A stretch of DNA of 64,000 nucleotides from Mytilisepta virgata. Taxonomy: Eukaryota; Mollusca; Bivalvia; Mytilida; Mytilidae. Both the position numbers and the translations under genes were made by a program. This document shows, one piece after another, positions 34,626-44,534 of the stretch. The notes beneath the pieces were generated by a model that saw nothing but the letters and a program-made list of their open reading frames with translations, was not told where the DNA came from and searched no databases. Every line of letters starts with the position of its first letter. Positions within the stretch are counted from its first letter, which is position 1. The stretch covers positions 61,260,230-61,324,229 of the forward strand of contig CM051516.1 of assembly GCA_028015205.1 (NCBI GenBank). Reading direction: 5' to 3'.

Positions 34626-37600
34626 TTATTTTACAACTGACAATATGATTTTACAAAATTTGGCTATCTTAATTTTATCATTATAATTGACATTATTGAA
34701 TAAATTATAAAATTTTACAGTGTTTGAATTCTTCAGAACCTCAAAAGGTAGTAATGCTTTTCTTTCATTCTCAAAAAAGGTACATTCGAACAAATAATGA
34801 AATTCATCACCAATATTATTCAAATTGCAAATATCACATATTCGATCGTCACGATCTACACCCCAAAATCTACCTTGTTCTATAGGTAAACGATGATTTA
34901 GACATCTATAATTACAAAAAGCTTTTCTTAAATCATATGGTAAATCAACTAGATATTCTTCAAACTTGTGTGAACATTTAAATATTCTATAATTAAGACA
35001 TTTTGCACTATTAAAAACTCTTTCATACCATGTCTGCTTATACTGATCACATAATTTTTGTTTAACCATACTAGACAATGCTAAATTGTTAGGTACACTT
35101 TGTGATATCCAATATTCAGAAAAACCACACATATTAAGCGTATTTTCAATACAAGAAATCCATTTAGAATGGAAAAACTGTTTAACATGCATGTTATACA
35201 TCAATTTGTAAAGTATAGCACAAATTTTATCTTGTTTATTACATACAATTCTTTTCCAAAAAGCTATAATTCTGCTTTTGATCACAATATCAATAGGATA
35301 TCTACCCAATTCACCATATAATATACAGTTGGGTGTACTTTTTTTCAAACCAAGTATCATTTTATAAAATTGTAAACAAAAGGATTCAAAAATATCATTA
35401 TTTTCTGAGCCCCAAACTTCACAACCATACAACAGTACTGGGACTACCATAGTATCAAAAAGTTCTATTTGTAAATCAATTGGCAGATTCAACTTTCTAC
35501 TTTTCTTCAATATGCTATATAGAGCTTTTCTACCTTGATTAACTAGCTTAGATTTGTTTTTACAAAAAGATCCATTAGACATGAATACAATTCCCAAATA
35601 TGTAAAATCATCTTCAATGTTTATAACTTCACCATTAAAAGTAAATATAGGATTAACAATATCTTTACAATTTCTTTTTCGAAAAATTACAATCTTAGTT
35701 TTTGAAGCATTAACTTCTAGTTTCCAAGTTTTGCAATATAAGTACATAGCATTTAGAGCCGACTGCAATTCTACATGAGATTCAGCTAAAATAACTGTGT
35801 CATCAGCATATAACAATAAGTATAATTTTAAATATACAGATAACTCCTCAGTATCAAGAAAAATATGTGCAGCATTGTAAATATTTGTCAAACCATCATA
35901 TGCATGTGATATAAATTCAACAAGATCATTTAAAAATAATGAAAAGAGAACAGGTGACAAATTCTCACCTTGACGAACACCAACATTGCTATAGAAAAAT
36001 TCTGACAATTGAGAACCTTTTCTTACACAGGATTTAGCATTATCATACATGTTATGAATAATTTTAAACATTTTACCATCTACACAATTCTGTAACAATT
36101 TATGCCATAGAGCTAACCTATCTACAGAGTCAAATGCCTTTCGGTAGTCAATGAAAGCACAATATAATGGCTTATTACACCTGACATACAAATCAATCAA
36201 ACATTTTAGGTTAAAAATGTGATCGGTTGTGCTATAATGTTTTCTAAAGCCTGCTTGTTCTTCACATAAAATATTAAAATTTTCTAAATAACCATTCAAT
36301 CTATTATTTAACACTGTTGTAAACAATTTACCAAAACAACTCAAAATTGTAATACCTCTATAATTATCAGGGCTACAAGGATCGCCCTTATTCTTGTAAA
36401 TTGGTATAATAATACCTTCTGACCAACAATCGGGAATAATCCCGGAATCAAAGATAATATTAAACAGTCTGACAAAAACTGGTAATAATTTGTTACATGA
36501 ATGTTTTAAAAACTCATTTATTATCATATCTGCACTACAAGCTTTATTATTTTTTAAACATTTAACAGCTTCTAACACATCTTTCTCAGTAATTACAGCA
36601 TTTAATTCAGTATTCAAACCTGTAACAGTATTTGTATCAATTAATTCAAAATCATCATCGTGTACATTTTCTACATTTACAGTGTTTAACTTCTTAAAAT
36701 GCTCTAAAAAACAATCAATAGATACTTTATCAATTATTTTCTGCTTATCATTACTACTAACTGCTTTGTTCAATAACGACCAGTAAGATTTAGAATCACT
36801 ATGTCTAAGGCCTCTTAACTTCTTAATAAAACCCTTGTGATACAAATTATACTGAGTATTCAAAACCTTCTTATATTCTTTACTACATCTTAATAAATTA
36901 TTCTTACTTTCTGCATTTTTTAATCTCCAATTGAGGTTTTTTGCTCTATGATAAAGTTTACGTTTTTCATAACAATCCCTATTAAACCAGGGTTTATTTA
37001 CTCTACATTTTCTGTTTACATTTGGTTTATTTCTAACAACAGATTCAGACAATAAATTACTATCTACTGCAGCATTTCTAATTATATTACTACATTCATC
37101 AACAAGGTTATTAACAACAGTTTTGTCTATTGTATCTGTATCTAATAAGTCTAACTTTTCAATAAGAGTATTAATATCATCATTACATAATGAATTATCA
37201 AATAATTGACATTTTTCATTGTCCCATTTTGACTTTTTGACATGTATATTTGTGACAATGTCATCATTTTCAACATTTGTAACATTTTTTCTCAATAACT
37301 CAAGGTGTAAAGCATTATGTACATCACTAATTAAACAGTCAAAAGAACAAATTTCAAAATTAGCAACATGAGAGAACAAAACAGGTGATAAAATGCAATA
37401 ATCTACTGTGGAGGATTCTTTACATGTTAATGAACCAATATGTTTATCTTTACCTAACCTCCCATTTACAATTAACAGGTTCAGATTCTGACATAACTGT
37501 AATAATCTGTTACCATAATTATTTACTGACTTATCAAGATTATAGCGTTTACAATCAATTCCTAATAAATCTAAGTTAACAAGGTCATATTCTTGTTTTG

Positions 37601-38513
37601 TAATATTATCTAATTGTACAGTATCACATACATAATCATTTACATCTATAAACTCATCTTTTACTCCAGTTCGTGCATTAAAGTCTCCCAAAAGACATAT
37701 TTTATAGTCCTTCTCTGCAGTATATTTCAAAATATCTTCTTGTATAACATCGAAAAAGTCAATGTCACTGTATTTACTACCTTCCGGCGGAATGTAAATT
37801 GAACCAAATAATATAGGATCAAACACAATATTTTTAACAATAAACCATAATGCAATTTCTGACGAACTTTTCAATACTTCAATATTTTCATATATATAAT
37901 TTTTAACAAACACAATAATACCTCCAGACCTGCATTTGGCACCTTTTCTATTCAAAGGTGGAAGATTAATAAAATTTGCAATTTGCACATCATCATATTC
38001 ATCTAATTTTGATTCATTAAAACACACTATATCATAATTTTGACATATTTCCTCGAGATCAGATGATCTCAGCTTTGAGACTAGACCACACACATTTAAT
38101 GAAAACACTTTTAACGATTCTATTTCAGAACAACGCACATTTTCTCCGCCTAATGATTCGTCAAGTGAAATATTTGCGAAAACACTATTCTCCAAACTTC
38201 CATTTAGACATGAAAAATTTTCAGAAACACTATTTTCTGCACTTTTATCTATAAATGAAAAATTTCCAGAAACAATGCTTTCTACACTTTCAGAAACACT
38301 ATTTTCTGAATTTTCAGAAACACTATTTTCTCCACTTTCATAAATACTATTTTCTGCATTTTCAGAAACACTATTTTCTCCATTTTTATCTATAAATGAA
38401 TAATTACTAGAAGCACTAATTTCTGCACATGATGCTATAAATGAAAAATTTTCAGAAACACAATATTCCTTACATGTTGTTCTTCTATACGAACATTGCC
38501 TTCCGAATAAACC
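34626..38513 (-). CDS. LINE ORF2: endonuclease and reverse transcriptase
   Basis: The open frame runs from the codon after the ORF1 stop (38513) to the stop at 34626: 106 linker codons, then 1189 codons from a TTG at 38195. Counting from that TTG, residues about 30-300 form an apurinic-type endonuclease (FSLNVCGL near 31, catalytic E in CFNESK at 61, LLGDFNARTG, STVDYCILS, ISDVHNALHL). The reverse transcriptase has KAFDSVDR (D near 689), GVRQGENLSPVLFSLFLNDL and YADD at 796-799. A zinc knuckle, CDIC..H..C, lies near 1118-1136. Together these nick the target and copy the RNA in place. No ATG occurs before SADMIINEF, well past the endonuclease, so independent initiation would lose that domain. 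The linker is rich in ENSVSE-type repeats. Confidence 0.9.
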   Translation of the reverse strand, partial: GLFGRQCSYRRTTCKEYCVSENFSFIASCAEISASSNYSFIDKNGENSVSENAENSIYESGENSVSENSENSVSESVESIVSGNFSFIDKSAENSVSENFSCLNGSLENSVFANISLDESLGGENVRCSEIESLKVFSLNVCGLVSKLRSSDLEEICQNYDIVCFNESKLDEYDDVQIANFINLPPLNRKGAKCRSGGIIVFVKNYIYENIEVLKSSSEIALWFIVKNIVFDPILFGSIYIPPEGSKYSDIDFFDVIQEDILKYTAEKDYKICLLGDFNARTGVKDEFIDVNDYVCDTVQLDNITKQEYDLVNLDLLGIDCKRYNLDKSVNNYGNRLLQLCQNLNLLIVNGRLGKDKHIGSLTCKESSTVDYCILSPVLFSHVANFEICSFDCLISDVHNALHLELLRKNVTNVENDDIVTNIHVKKSKWDNEKCQLFDNSLCNDDINTLIEKLDLLDTDTIDKTVVNNLVDECSNIIRNAAVDSNLLSESVVRNKPNVNRKCRVNKPWFNRDCYEKRKLYHRAKNLNWRLKNAESKNNLLRCSKEYKKVLNTQYNLYHKGFIKKLRGLRHSDSKSYWSLLNKAVSSNDKQKIIDKVSIDCFLEHFKKLNTVNVENVHDDDFELIDTNTVTGLNTELNAVITEKDVLEAVKCLKNNKACSADMIINEFLKHSCNKLLPVFVRLFNIIFDSGIIPDCWSEGIIIPIYKNKGDPCSPDNYRGITILSCFGKLFTTVLNNRLNGYLENFNILCEEQAGFRKHYSTTDHIFNLKCLIDLYVRCNKPLYCAFIDYRKAFDSVDRLALWHKLLQNCVDGKMFKIIHNMYDNAKSCVRKGSQLSEFFYSNVGVRQGENLSPVLFSLFLNDLVEFISHAYDGLTNIYNAAHIFLDTEELSVYLKLYLLLYADDTVILAESHVELQSALNAMYLYCKTWKLEVNASKTKIVIFRKRNCKDIVNPIFTFNGEVINIEDDFTYLGIVFMSNGSFCKNKSKLVNQGRKALYSILKKSRKLNLPIDLQIELFDTMVVPVLLYGCEVWGSENNDIFESFCLQFYKMILGLKKSTPNCILYGELGRYPIDIVIKSRIIAFWKRIVCNKQDKICAILYKLMYNMHVKQFFHSKWISCIENTLNMCGFSEYWISQSVPNNLALSSMVKQKLCDQYKQTWYERVFNSAKCLNYRIFKCSHKFEEYLVDLPYDLRKAFCNYRCLNHRLPIEQGRFWGVDRDDRICDICNLNNIGDEFHYLFECTFFENERKALLPFEVLKNSNTVKFYNLFNNVNYNDKIKIAKFCKIILSVVK

Positions 38514-39335
38514 CTATAGGGCAGGTAAGCCTAGCTCCTCGAAATTTACTTCATCAACGCCTAGATTAAAAAGATCGTCAGGATTTTCCACGGTATATTT
38601 CTTGCCATCCTTCATTATGCACACAATTTTTCCCTCCTTTGTAAAGGCAGATTTAACAGTATCTATACGTTTCACGTACTGAAGCAACTTCATTCTTAAT
38701 TGTGTTAAATCTTCATTTATAAAGACTTTTTTCAAATCAGGATTATCCTTGAGTTTCTTTTTGTTCGAGAAAATCTTATACTTCAGATCCCTAGATACAA
38801 CTCTTACCAAAAGTGGTCGAGGTTTACGTTTCGCGTTTCCAACTCGATGACATGCAACAATGTCCTCCTTTTTAACAATTATCTCCATTTTTTCACATAG
38901 TTGTCTAAAAATGTCAAACTCATCCGTTCCTTCGGTCTCTTGCAAACCATTAATGCGAATGTTCTCCCTTCTACTGTACTGATTTTGTTTATCAATGTCA
39001 TACGTGTTCATTCTAATAACTGAACAAATTTTGTTTACTTTAGCGTCTTGTGCACGTACATGTTTTCCTACCATATTTGAAGAAATAGCATTTACAGCTG
39101 GTAAAAGTAAGTTCACAACTTTGATTGCAGTTAAATCTGATTCATTGAGACTACTCACGCTTTGCGACGTATTTCGTAACTGATCAATTAATCCCGCAAC
39201 AGGATCGTCAATTCCTTCCTCCAAATCCGAACATGCTTCTGTGAAAACAGTGCAAATGTCATTAAAGTTTTTCAATTTACCTTTTCCGCTTTTATTTGAG
39301 TTCGATGGTTGCGGCATTTTGTCCTCAATTTTCAT
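38514..39335 (-). CDS. LINE ORF1: L1-like RNA-binding chaperone protein
   Basis: This is 273 residues from ATG 39335; a second ATG at 39317 (MPQPSNSNKSGKG) is also possible. Numbering from 39335, the middle is helical with KQNQYSRRENIRINGLQE at about 116-133. Then come EDIVACHRVG (about 157-166) and RKPRPLLVRVVSRDLKYKIF. This is the RRM plus C-terminal layout of L1-type ORF1 proteins, which coat the LINE RNA. It ends ELGLPAL then TAG, followed by G, and the same frame continues open into ORF2. Confidence 0.85.
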   Translation of the reverse strand: MKIEDKMPQPSNSNKSGKGKLKNFNDICTVFTEACSDLEEGIDDPVAGLIDQLRNTSQSVSSLNESDLTAIKVVNLLLPAVNAISSNMVGKHVRAQDAKVNKICSVIRMNTYDIDKQNQYSRRENIRINGLQETEGTDEFDIFRQLCEKMEIIVKKEDIVACHRVGNAKRKPRPLLVRVVSRDLKYKIFSNKKKLKDNPDLKKVFINEDLTQLRMKLLQYVKRIDTVKSAFTKEGKIVCIMKDGKKYTVENPDDLFNLGVDEVNFEELGLPAL

Positions 39336-40197
39336 CAAATATAAAAACACTTTAAAAGAATATTTCCTCTGAGAAAAAGTATTTCAAATAACAGAACTGT
39401 TCCACTAAAAGCTATTTTCACATTTCTTTTGTCATTGTCATTTAAATTCATAACGATGTTGAACGATTATCAAAGGCGAATTTTTCCACTCCATCAACCA
39501 GAGTTGTTTACAGTATACTGGTCCCAAAACAGGCTGGAAAAGGTTGTAAAGAAGTGGAATCCAGTTTTTAAATAACTTCCCCCCCAAAAAAATCCACCTG
39601 GCGTTTACTGACATTGCTATATAATGTAGAGTAGAATGTAAAAATCTCATATCATGAATTTGTGAATAACTTTTACAATTTTAGACAGAAAAACCCGGTG
39701 TAATGATTTTTGACAAGGAATTTGATGATCATGTTTAAAATCGTATGGAATTTGGTGCTCACGTTTAAACTGTACAATTAAGGTCAGACATAACCCTAAA
39801 TTCGGGGCACGAACTTCCAAATCCACGAACATATATAACTTAAGCTCCCGAATTTCGAATTTGTTGTCATGACTTTAAATCGAAGGACTATAGGCTTAAT
39901 TACAAGAACCAACAAATTCAGTTATTGAATATAGAGGCGGATTCCAAATTCTGATCGTCGAAAGCGGTTTTATAGATTAACCTTGATCAGCCACGCTTTT
40001 TTTGTTATAAACATTTTGTTTTCAACATTTCGAGTGTATCAAAATTGATATCATAGTCTATTTTTTTGTTAGATTTTACTTGTTTAATCGTCAATAATGT
40101 TAATTTGACATAATGATCAACAATTTAGGTCTCTGTGATGCAGTAACTATAATGAATAGGACTATACCAAAATTAGAACCCTTGTTCTTTTGTCATC

Positions 40198-40415
40198 CTG
40201 TATGAAAATTTCGGGACTCAAATTGCCGATGCCCTAACGATACCACTTGCAAGAATGGTCGCGATGAAAAATGCTGGAAGCGTTAGATGGGATCGAAAAA
40301 CAGGCGTCTCATGGTATCGGAGCGTAACACCCTTAGCAAGTTCAAGTCCTCTGTAAATTGCGAAAACAGGCTAAATGCCGTTATAGGGTGCGCTCATCCA
40401 CCGGAAAGGTATTTG
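40198..40415 (+). mobile_element. Headless copy of the SINE family seen at 45955-46280
   Basis: Tokens tgaaaatttcgggactcaaa, gcaagaatggtcgcgatgaa, taacacccttagca and cctctgtaaattgcgaaaac match the reverse complement of 45955-46280. The tRNA-like head is not apparent. It ends about 100 bp before exon 2 of the membrane-protein gene. Confidence 0.6.
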
Positions 40416-40514
40416 TATTTGTAGGTTTTTTTCACTATAAATAAGTTCAAGTTACATTTTAATACAGTGAATAAGTGACATGCTAATCACAGACATTTTA
40501 TGCTTTCTTTACAG

Positions 40515-43298
40515 ATTACAACGGAAGAAACAACATCAAACCAAAGCATAAAAACAACAAAAGCAAAAACCATCCAATCATCAACGAATTTTCCAGCTCT
40601 AACGGATACAAATACAAAACAAACTTCTACGGTGGCATTAACAAACGAAAGCACGGAATTTATGAGCACAGGATTTCCCGAAAATCAAACTGCTGAGACA
40701 AATGCAGAAAAGCAAAACAAGAAAACAAACAATACAGGAGCCATTACAGCAGGCGTGATTGTTCCAATTCTTGTAATTTTGATTATTGGATTTATAGCTT
40801 ATAAATGTTATAGAAGAAAATATCCAGTTAGAATGGTTATTGGAAAAAATTTCTCAAAGTTTTCTAATCCTACGTATAGTAAAAAGAGTTCTACATTAAC
40901 ACTTGAAAGATCTGTTCCCTTTGAAGATATTGAGGTCGAAGCTAGCGGAAATGGCGGCCATGATAATCATGCTTTGGATTATATCCATCTTCAGCCGGCA
41001 CACACGCATATCATGACGGGTGACGCTGATTTCGTAAAAGAAATCGACGAAGTGCCCGTTAAAAAGCCAAGGCGCAAGAAAAAGATTTCAGTTATGTCTC
41101 GGGAATCCGTCGACGGAAGAGTAATGTCAGAGTTTTTGCAAGAAGCTTTAGACGAAGTCGATTCGGAAGCCGAAACACTAGAAACGGAAAGGAAGGAGAA
41201 GAAAAAAGTGTCAGTTGATGTAAATATAAGAAAAAATATATCAAGCGTATCTGTAGAAAGCGAAACAGGTCCACTGACGAATAGCGATGATGATACTGAT
41301 GACCATAACTTATATGAAAATGTTCCAAATACTTCCCACACCGAACACAAAAAACCCGAAGAAAGAAAACCAGCATCAGAAAAATCTGTTTCGTGTGAAC
41401 AAGAAGAACTAAACGAGTCTTACATGATAATGCAATCAGGCGATGATAAACCCAATGATAAATATGTTGATCCGGATGCAATGAAAACAGATGAAAAATA
41501 TGATTCAGACTACGATATTGTTGGTGGTACCGAATCTGATGATTCAAACTCTTTAAATGAATCACCTAAAATGATTCGTATGTTAAGAGAAGAAACGAAA
41601 AACCCCGAGGATAACCGCGTTGTCATCCAAGGTTTGATCAACAATGATGAAAGTAACATACCACAAAAAGATATACCAAGCAAATACTCTGACGACAAGG
41701 ACGATATAGTTGAAACTAATGAAGTCATTATTGATCAAAGTAGAGATGAGTCACAAGTCATACACCAATCAGATGGAAATGATAAAAATATGTCTGACCA
41801 AGAAAGCAGTGGTAGTGACGTCACTATAGAGAGCAAATCATCATCAAACCACAGAGACAAACATTTAAGTGGTTCATTTAGAGACGACTCTTCTTTGGAA
41901 GAAGATAATACAGCAACATTTTCCCAATCTGCTTATGTCAATAGTTCGTCTATTAATACAGGGGCTGAGGAACATAGCAAAGAGCCAGAAATGAAACATG
42001 GGGGAGAGTTCAGTTTAGACGATAAGATGGAAAGGAAATCAGACACAGATTATGTTTCAGTGTCTGCTTACAACGAAAATTCAATGCCCTTGCATCATCA
42101 TGACGTAGAAGGAGATAATCATATAGAGCAGCATAAAAATGACACTGAGAAAATCGTGGAAAACACCGACGAAAGACGTAACGATAAACGGAAAATAGAG
42201 GAAGACAATTATTTAGACGAAATGCAAAATGATACCGGCTTTTTGCAAGTACCAAACAGTTTACTTGTTCAGTCTGAAAATACACAGATTTCATTAGGAA
42301 TTCATAACCCCTCAACAGTTTCAAAGGATAACGATGATGAACTTTTTGATTTAATTAAAAATGACAGTGATTCCGACAATGATAAGAAAAGCAGTAAAAA
42401 AGACAGTAGTTCAGAAAGTGACGAAGATGAACTCTCGAATAGAACGTCACCACCACCCTTGCCATCAACGACTCCGCCAGATGTTAAAGAATTTGAAACT
42501 TCAATTTCCACTTACTCATATTCAATGCCCAAAGATTCACATGATAAACCAAAAGCCTTTGAAAATGATTTCCTGCATATATCACAGGAGAATAAAATAG
42601 GTCAAATGGTTGACGAGATCGGGGCTTTACCAGAAGTGCCTTCTATTTCTGAGCAGCAACAATCATCTTCTTTAACAAATTTATCTCCATCATCGGCAAT
42701 TTCAACATTTGACAGCGGTGAAGGTCGAGACGACAGAAAACAGATACCATCAGAACTGGATTATAACCAACACAAAAGGGATGGCTTGAGTGAAAGTCCC
42801 GCAACACCACCAGTACCCTGGTCGTTACCACCTAATATTGTACAACATACCGAAAACGAGACTTCTTTAGAATCATTTACTTTGATACAACCTGAATCGT
42901 ATATAACAGAAAGTGATACTCCCTTGGTGTCGGAGAATAAAGAGATAACACATGAGGACGACTTCATTCTAGTGTCGCAAGAACCCGAAGGAACACTCGT
43001 TACCAGCACTAATGATGCATTTCTACCTGTGCATGACAATTCATTGACAATCGATAAAAAATCACACGAGGACAAATCCGATCTTGGTTTCGAAATTTCC
43101 TCTATAACAGATGACAGTGATTTGGAACAAGAAGAACAAACACTCTCTGCTATTACAGTTGACAATAAAGATGTGAACCATAAAATGGAAGAAATCGGAA
43201 AGGTTATCCCATCCCCTAAAATTAAGTTTGGCGAATCTGATTCTAATGACGAATCAGAAACTAGTAATGAATCTTCTCATGAAGATTCATATGCATGA
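40515..43298 (+). CDS. Large single-pass membrane protein, exon 2 (stalk, membrane helix, cytoplasmic tail)
   Basis: The exon opens in phase 0 after tttacag (40514) with ITTEETTSNQSIKTT, continuing the Ser/Thr stalk. The helix AITAGVIVPILVILIIGFIA, about residues 335-355 of the joined protein, is followed by YKCYRRK, giving type I topology. The tail of about 830 residues is acidic, Ser-rich and probably disordered, with many CK2-like sites. It carries a basic KKPRRKKK (about 442-449) that could be a nuclear signal. Tyr motifs: DYIHL (about 415), LYENV (about 526, Grb2-like YxN), SYMIM (about 562, PI3K-like YxxM), DYDIV (about 592) and DYVSV. It ends HEDSYA with TGA; AATAAA lies at 43534-43539. 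Phosphotyrosine signalling is inferred from motifs only. Confidence 0.8.
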   Translation: MTTEETTSNQSIKTTKAKTIQSSTNFPALTDTNTKQTSTVALTNESTEFMSTGFPENQTAETNAEKQNKKTNNTGAITAGVIVPILVILIIGFIAYKCYRRKYPVRMVIGKNFSKFSNPTYSKKSSTLTLERSVPFEDIEVEASGNGGHDNHALDYIHLQPAHTHIMTGDADFVKEIDEVPVKKPRRKKKISVMSRESVDGRVMSEFLQEALDEVDSEAETLETERKEKKKVSVDVNIRKNISSVSVESETGPLTNSDDDTDDHNLYENVPNTSHTEHKKPEERKPASEKSVSCEQEELNESYMIMQSGDDKPNDKYVDPDAMKTDEKYDSDYDIVGGTESDDSNSLNESPKMIRMLREETKNPEDNRVVIQGLINNDESNIPQKDIPSKYSDDKDDIVETNEVIIDQSRDESQVIHQSDGNDKNMSDQESSGSDVTIESKSSSNHRDKHLSGSFRDDSSLEEDNTATFSQSAYVNSSSINTGAEEHSKEPEMKHGGEFSLDDKMERKSDTDYVSVSAYNENSMPLHHHDVEGDNHIEQHKNDTEKIVENTDERRNDKRKIEEDNYLDEMQNDTGFLQVPNSLLVQSENTQISLGIHNPSTVSKDNDDELFDLIKNDSDSDNDKKSSKKDSSSESDEDELSNRTSPPPLPSTTPPDVKEFETSISTYSYSMPKDSHDKPKAFENDFLHISQENKIGQMVDEIGALPEVPSISEQQQSSSLTNLSPSSAISTFDSGEGRDDRKQIPSELDYNQHKRDGLSESPATPPVPWSLPPNIVQHTENETSLESFTLIQPESYITESDTPLVSENKEITHEDDFILVSQEPEGTLVTSTNDAFLPVHDNSLTIDKKSHEDKSDLGFEISSITDDSDLEQEEQTLSAITVDNKDVNHKMEEIGKVIPSPKIKFGESDSNDESETSNESSHEDSYA

Positions 43299-43790
43299 AG
43301 ACATAATGCGTCACATTTCAATTGACGAAAAAAAAAACCCATTGTTCTAGATTTTTAATGTATTCATGAATATGTCACTATGTTTGCTTATTTATTTCAT
43401 TTGCATTTGGACAGGATATCCTATTAGACTTAATAATCGAACTAATCGATAAGATTTTTGAGTTCACTGTAGGACGACTTGGGTCGTTTTATCGCCTTAA
43501 AGAATGACGTGCAGTTCCTTCTATAAGTCAAGCAATAAATGGCCCAGACAAAATGGTGTCAAGAAGTAAAAAAAAATCACCATATCTAAAATATCTAATG
43601 AAAAATATACATTTTTGAAAATTTTGTGAACAAATTCTTTGTCATGGACAACTATGGATAGTTGTGAAGGTTACTAGTTATCCTTTGCTCATACTGTTTC
43701 AATAGATTCTCAGTATTCTGTCTTGTGACAAATCTATATAGATTTCCATCATTACATAAGGTTAAATAACAAATTACAAGAATAAAAGAC
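43299..43790 (+). other. 3' UTR of the membrane-protein gene and downstream DNA
   Basis: Poly(A) signal AATAAA at 43534-43539. No other feature is seen before the LINE 3' end begins near 43790. Confidence 0.5.
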
Positions 43791-44036
43791 AAATTTTTAA
43801 TATGAAATGTAAGGACACATTTGCCCTCAATTAAAATATAAATAAATTAATAAAACACACACAATAAATTAATCCAACACTGATCCAAATTCTACAAACA
43901 AAGGACCATCTATATACATATATACATATATGTAATCAATAAAATGTTACATTTAATATAAACATTGAAAGAATAGAACATCTCGCCTTCAATACTGTGA
44001 CTATAATTTAACAAATTTAGAAAGCTTCACGGAGCT

Positions 44037-44534
44037 TTAAGTAATCTGTATACATGTGTAATTTCTTTTGAAGGTTTCTATATTTGTATTCAATTTTAGG
44101 TCTGTTGGTAAAGCATTCCATAAAATGATTCCAGAATAGTAAAAACTTTTCTTCGCAAAATTTGTATTTGGACCAGGTACAAACAAGTTTCTTCTTTTTG
44201 TTGACCGTAAAGAATACGTTGAAACATTATTAGCAGTGTTAAAGACATCACATAAATATTCTGGAGCAAGATTATTGGCGCATTTAAACATTAAAACACC
44301 TTTGTGATAATCAATTCTTTTAAAAATAGTTAGCCATCCAAGTTTTTTAAATAGTATATTGGTAGGTATGTCTCTTTTTGCATTAAGTATAATTCTTGCA
44401 GCCCTTTTTTGTAACTTATACAACTTTTCTAAATTTGCTAAACTGGCTTGGCCCCATATTGTACAACAATAATCAAACAATGGTAAGATATAAGCATTAT
44501 AGTACAAAATTAAACCTTCTGATGGAAGATATAT
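44037..44534 (-). pseudogene. LINE ORF2 C-terminal fragment, after the MITE
   Basis: The minus frame reads IYLPSEGLILYYNAYILPLF then DYCCTIWGQASLANLEKLYK, LQKRAARIIL and onward to CIQIT with a stop at 44037. This block (YYNAYILPLFDYC.TIWG, L.KLQKRAARII, ILWNALP..L) is the stretch after the RT in CR1/Jockey-type LINEs. It is the continuation of 44921-45050, cut by the MITE. Confidence 0.75.

Larger units (their letters stand above)
34391..39617 (-). mobile_element. Full-length APE-type LINE retrotransposon, antisense in an intron
   Basis: In the minus direction there is a 5' region (about 39336-39617), ORF1 (39335-38514), then ORF2 in the same frame (to 34626), then a 3' UTR. The 3' UTR ends in a short stem-loop (ACCCCA/TGGGGT, near 34470) followed by a run of AGTTCAA repeats near 34431-34452, a tail style seen in CR1/L2-like LINEs. 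Outer limits are set by the direct repeat tatataatgtag at 34379-34390 and 39618-39629. Just inside these lies an inverted pair, CAATGTCAGTAAAC / GTTTACTGACATTG. Both frames are intact apart from the UAG between them, so the copy looks young. The clade was not settled; an L1-like ORF1 with endonuclease, RT and a CCHC tail fits the CR1/Jockey group. Confidence 0.85.
33690..40514 (+). other. Intron of the membrane-protein gene
   Basis: It runs from gtatgt (33690) to tttacag (40514), 6.8 kb. A (TA)n run lies near 33820. 34391-39617 is the LINE unit and 40198-40415 a SINE copy. 33840-34378 and 39630-40197 hold no gene that I can see. Confidence 0.75.

Noticed and set aside
40991..43165. Minus-strand ORFs of 104-157 codons opposite the membrane-protein tail
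   Set aside because: Shadows of the plus-strand exon. They are Ser/Leu-rich because the tail is Asp/Glu/Lys/Ser-rich.
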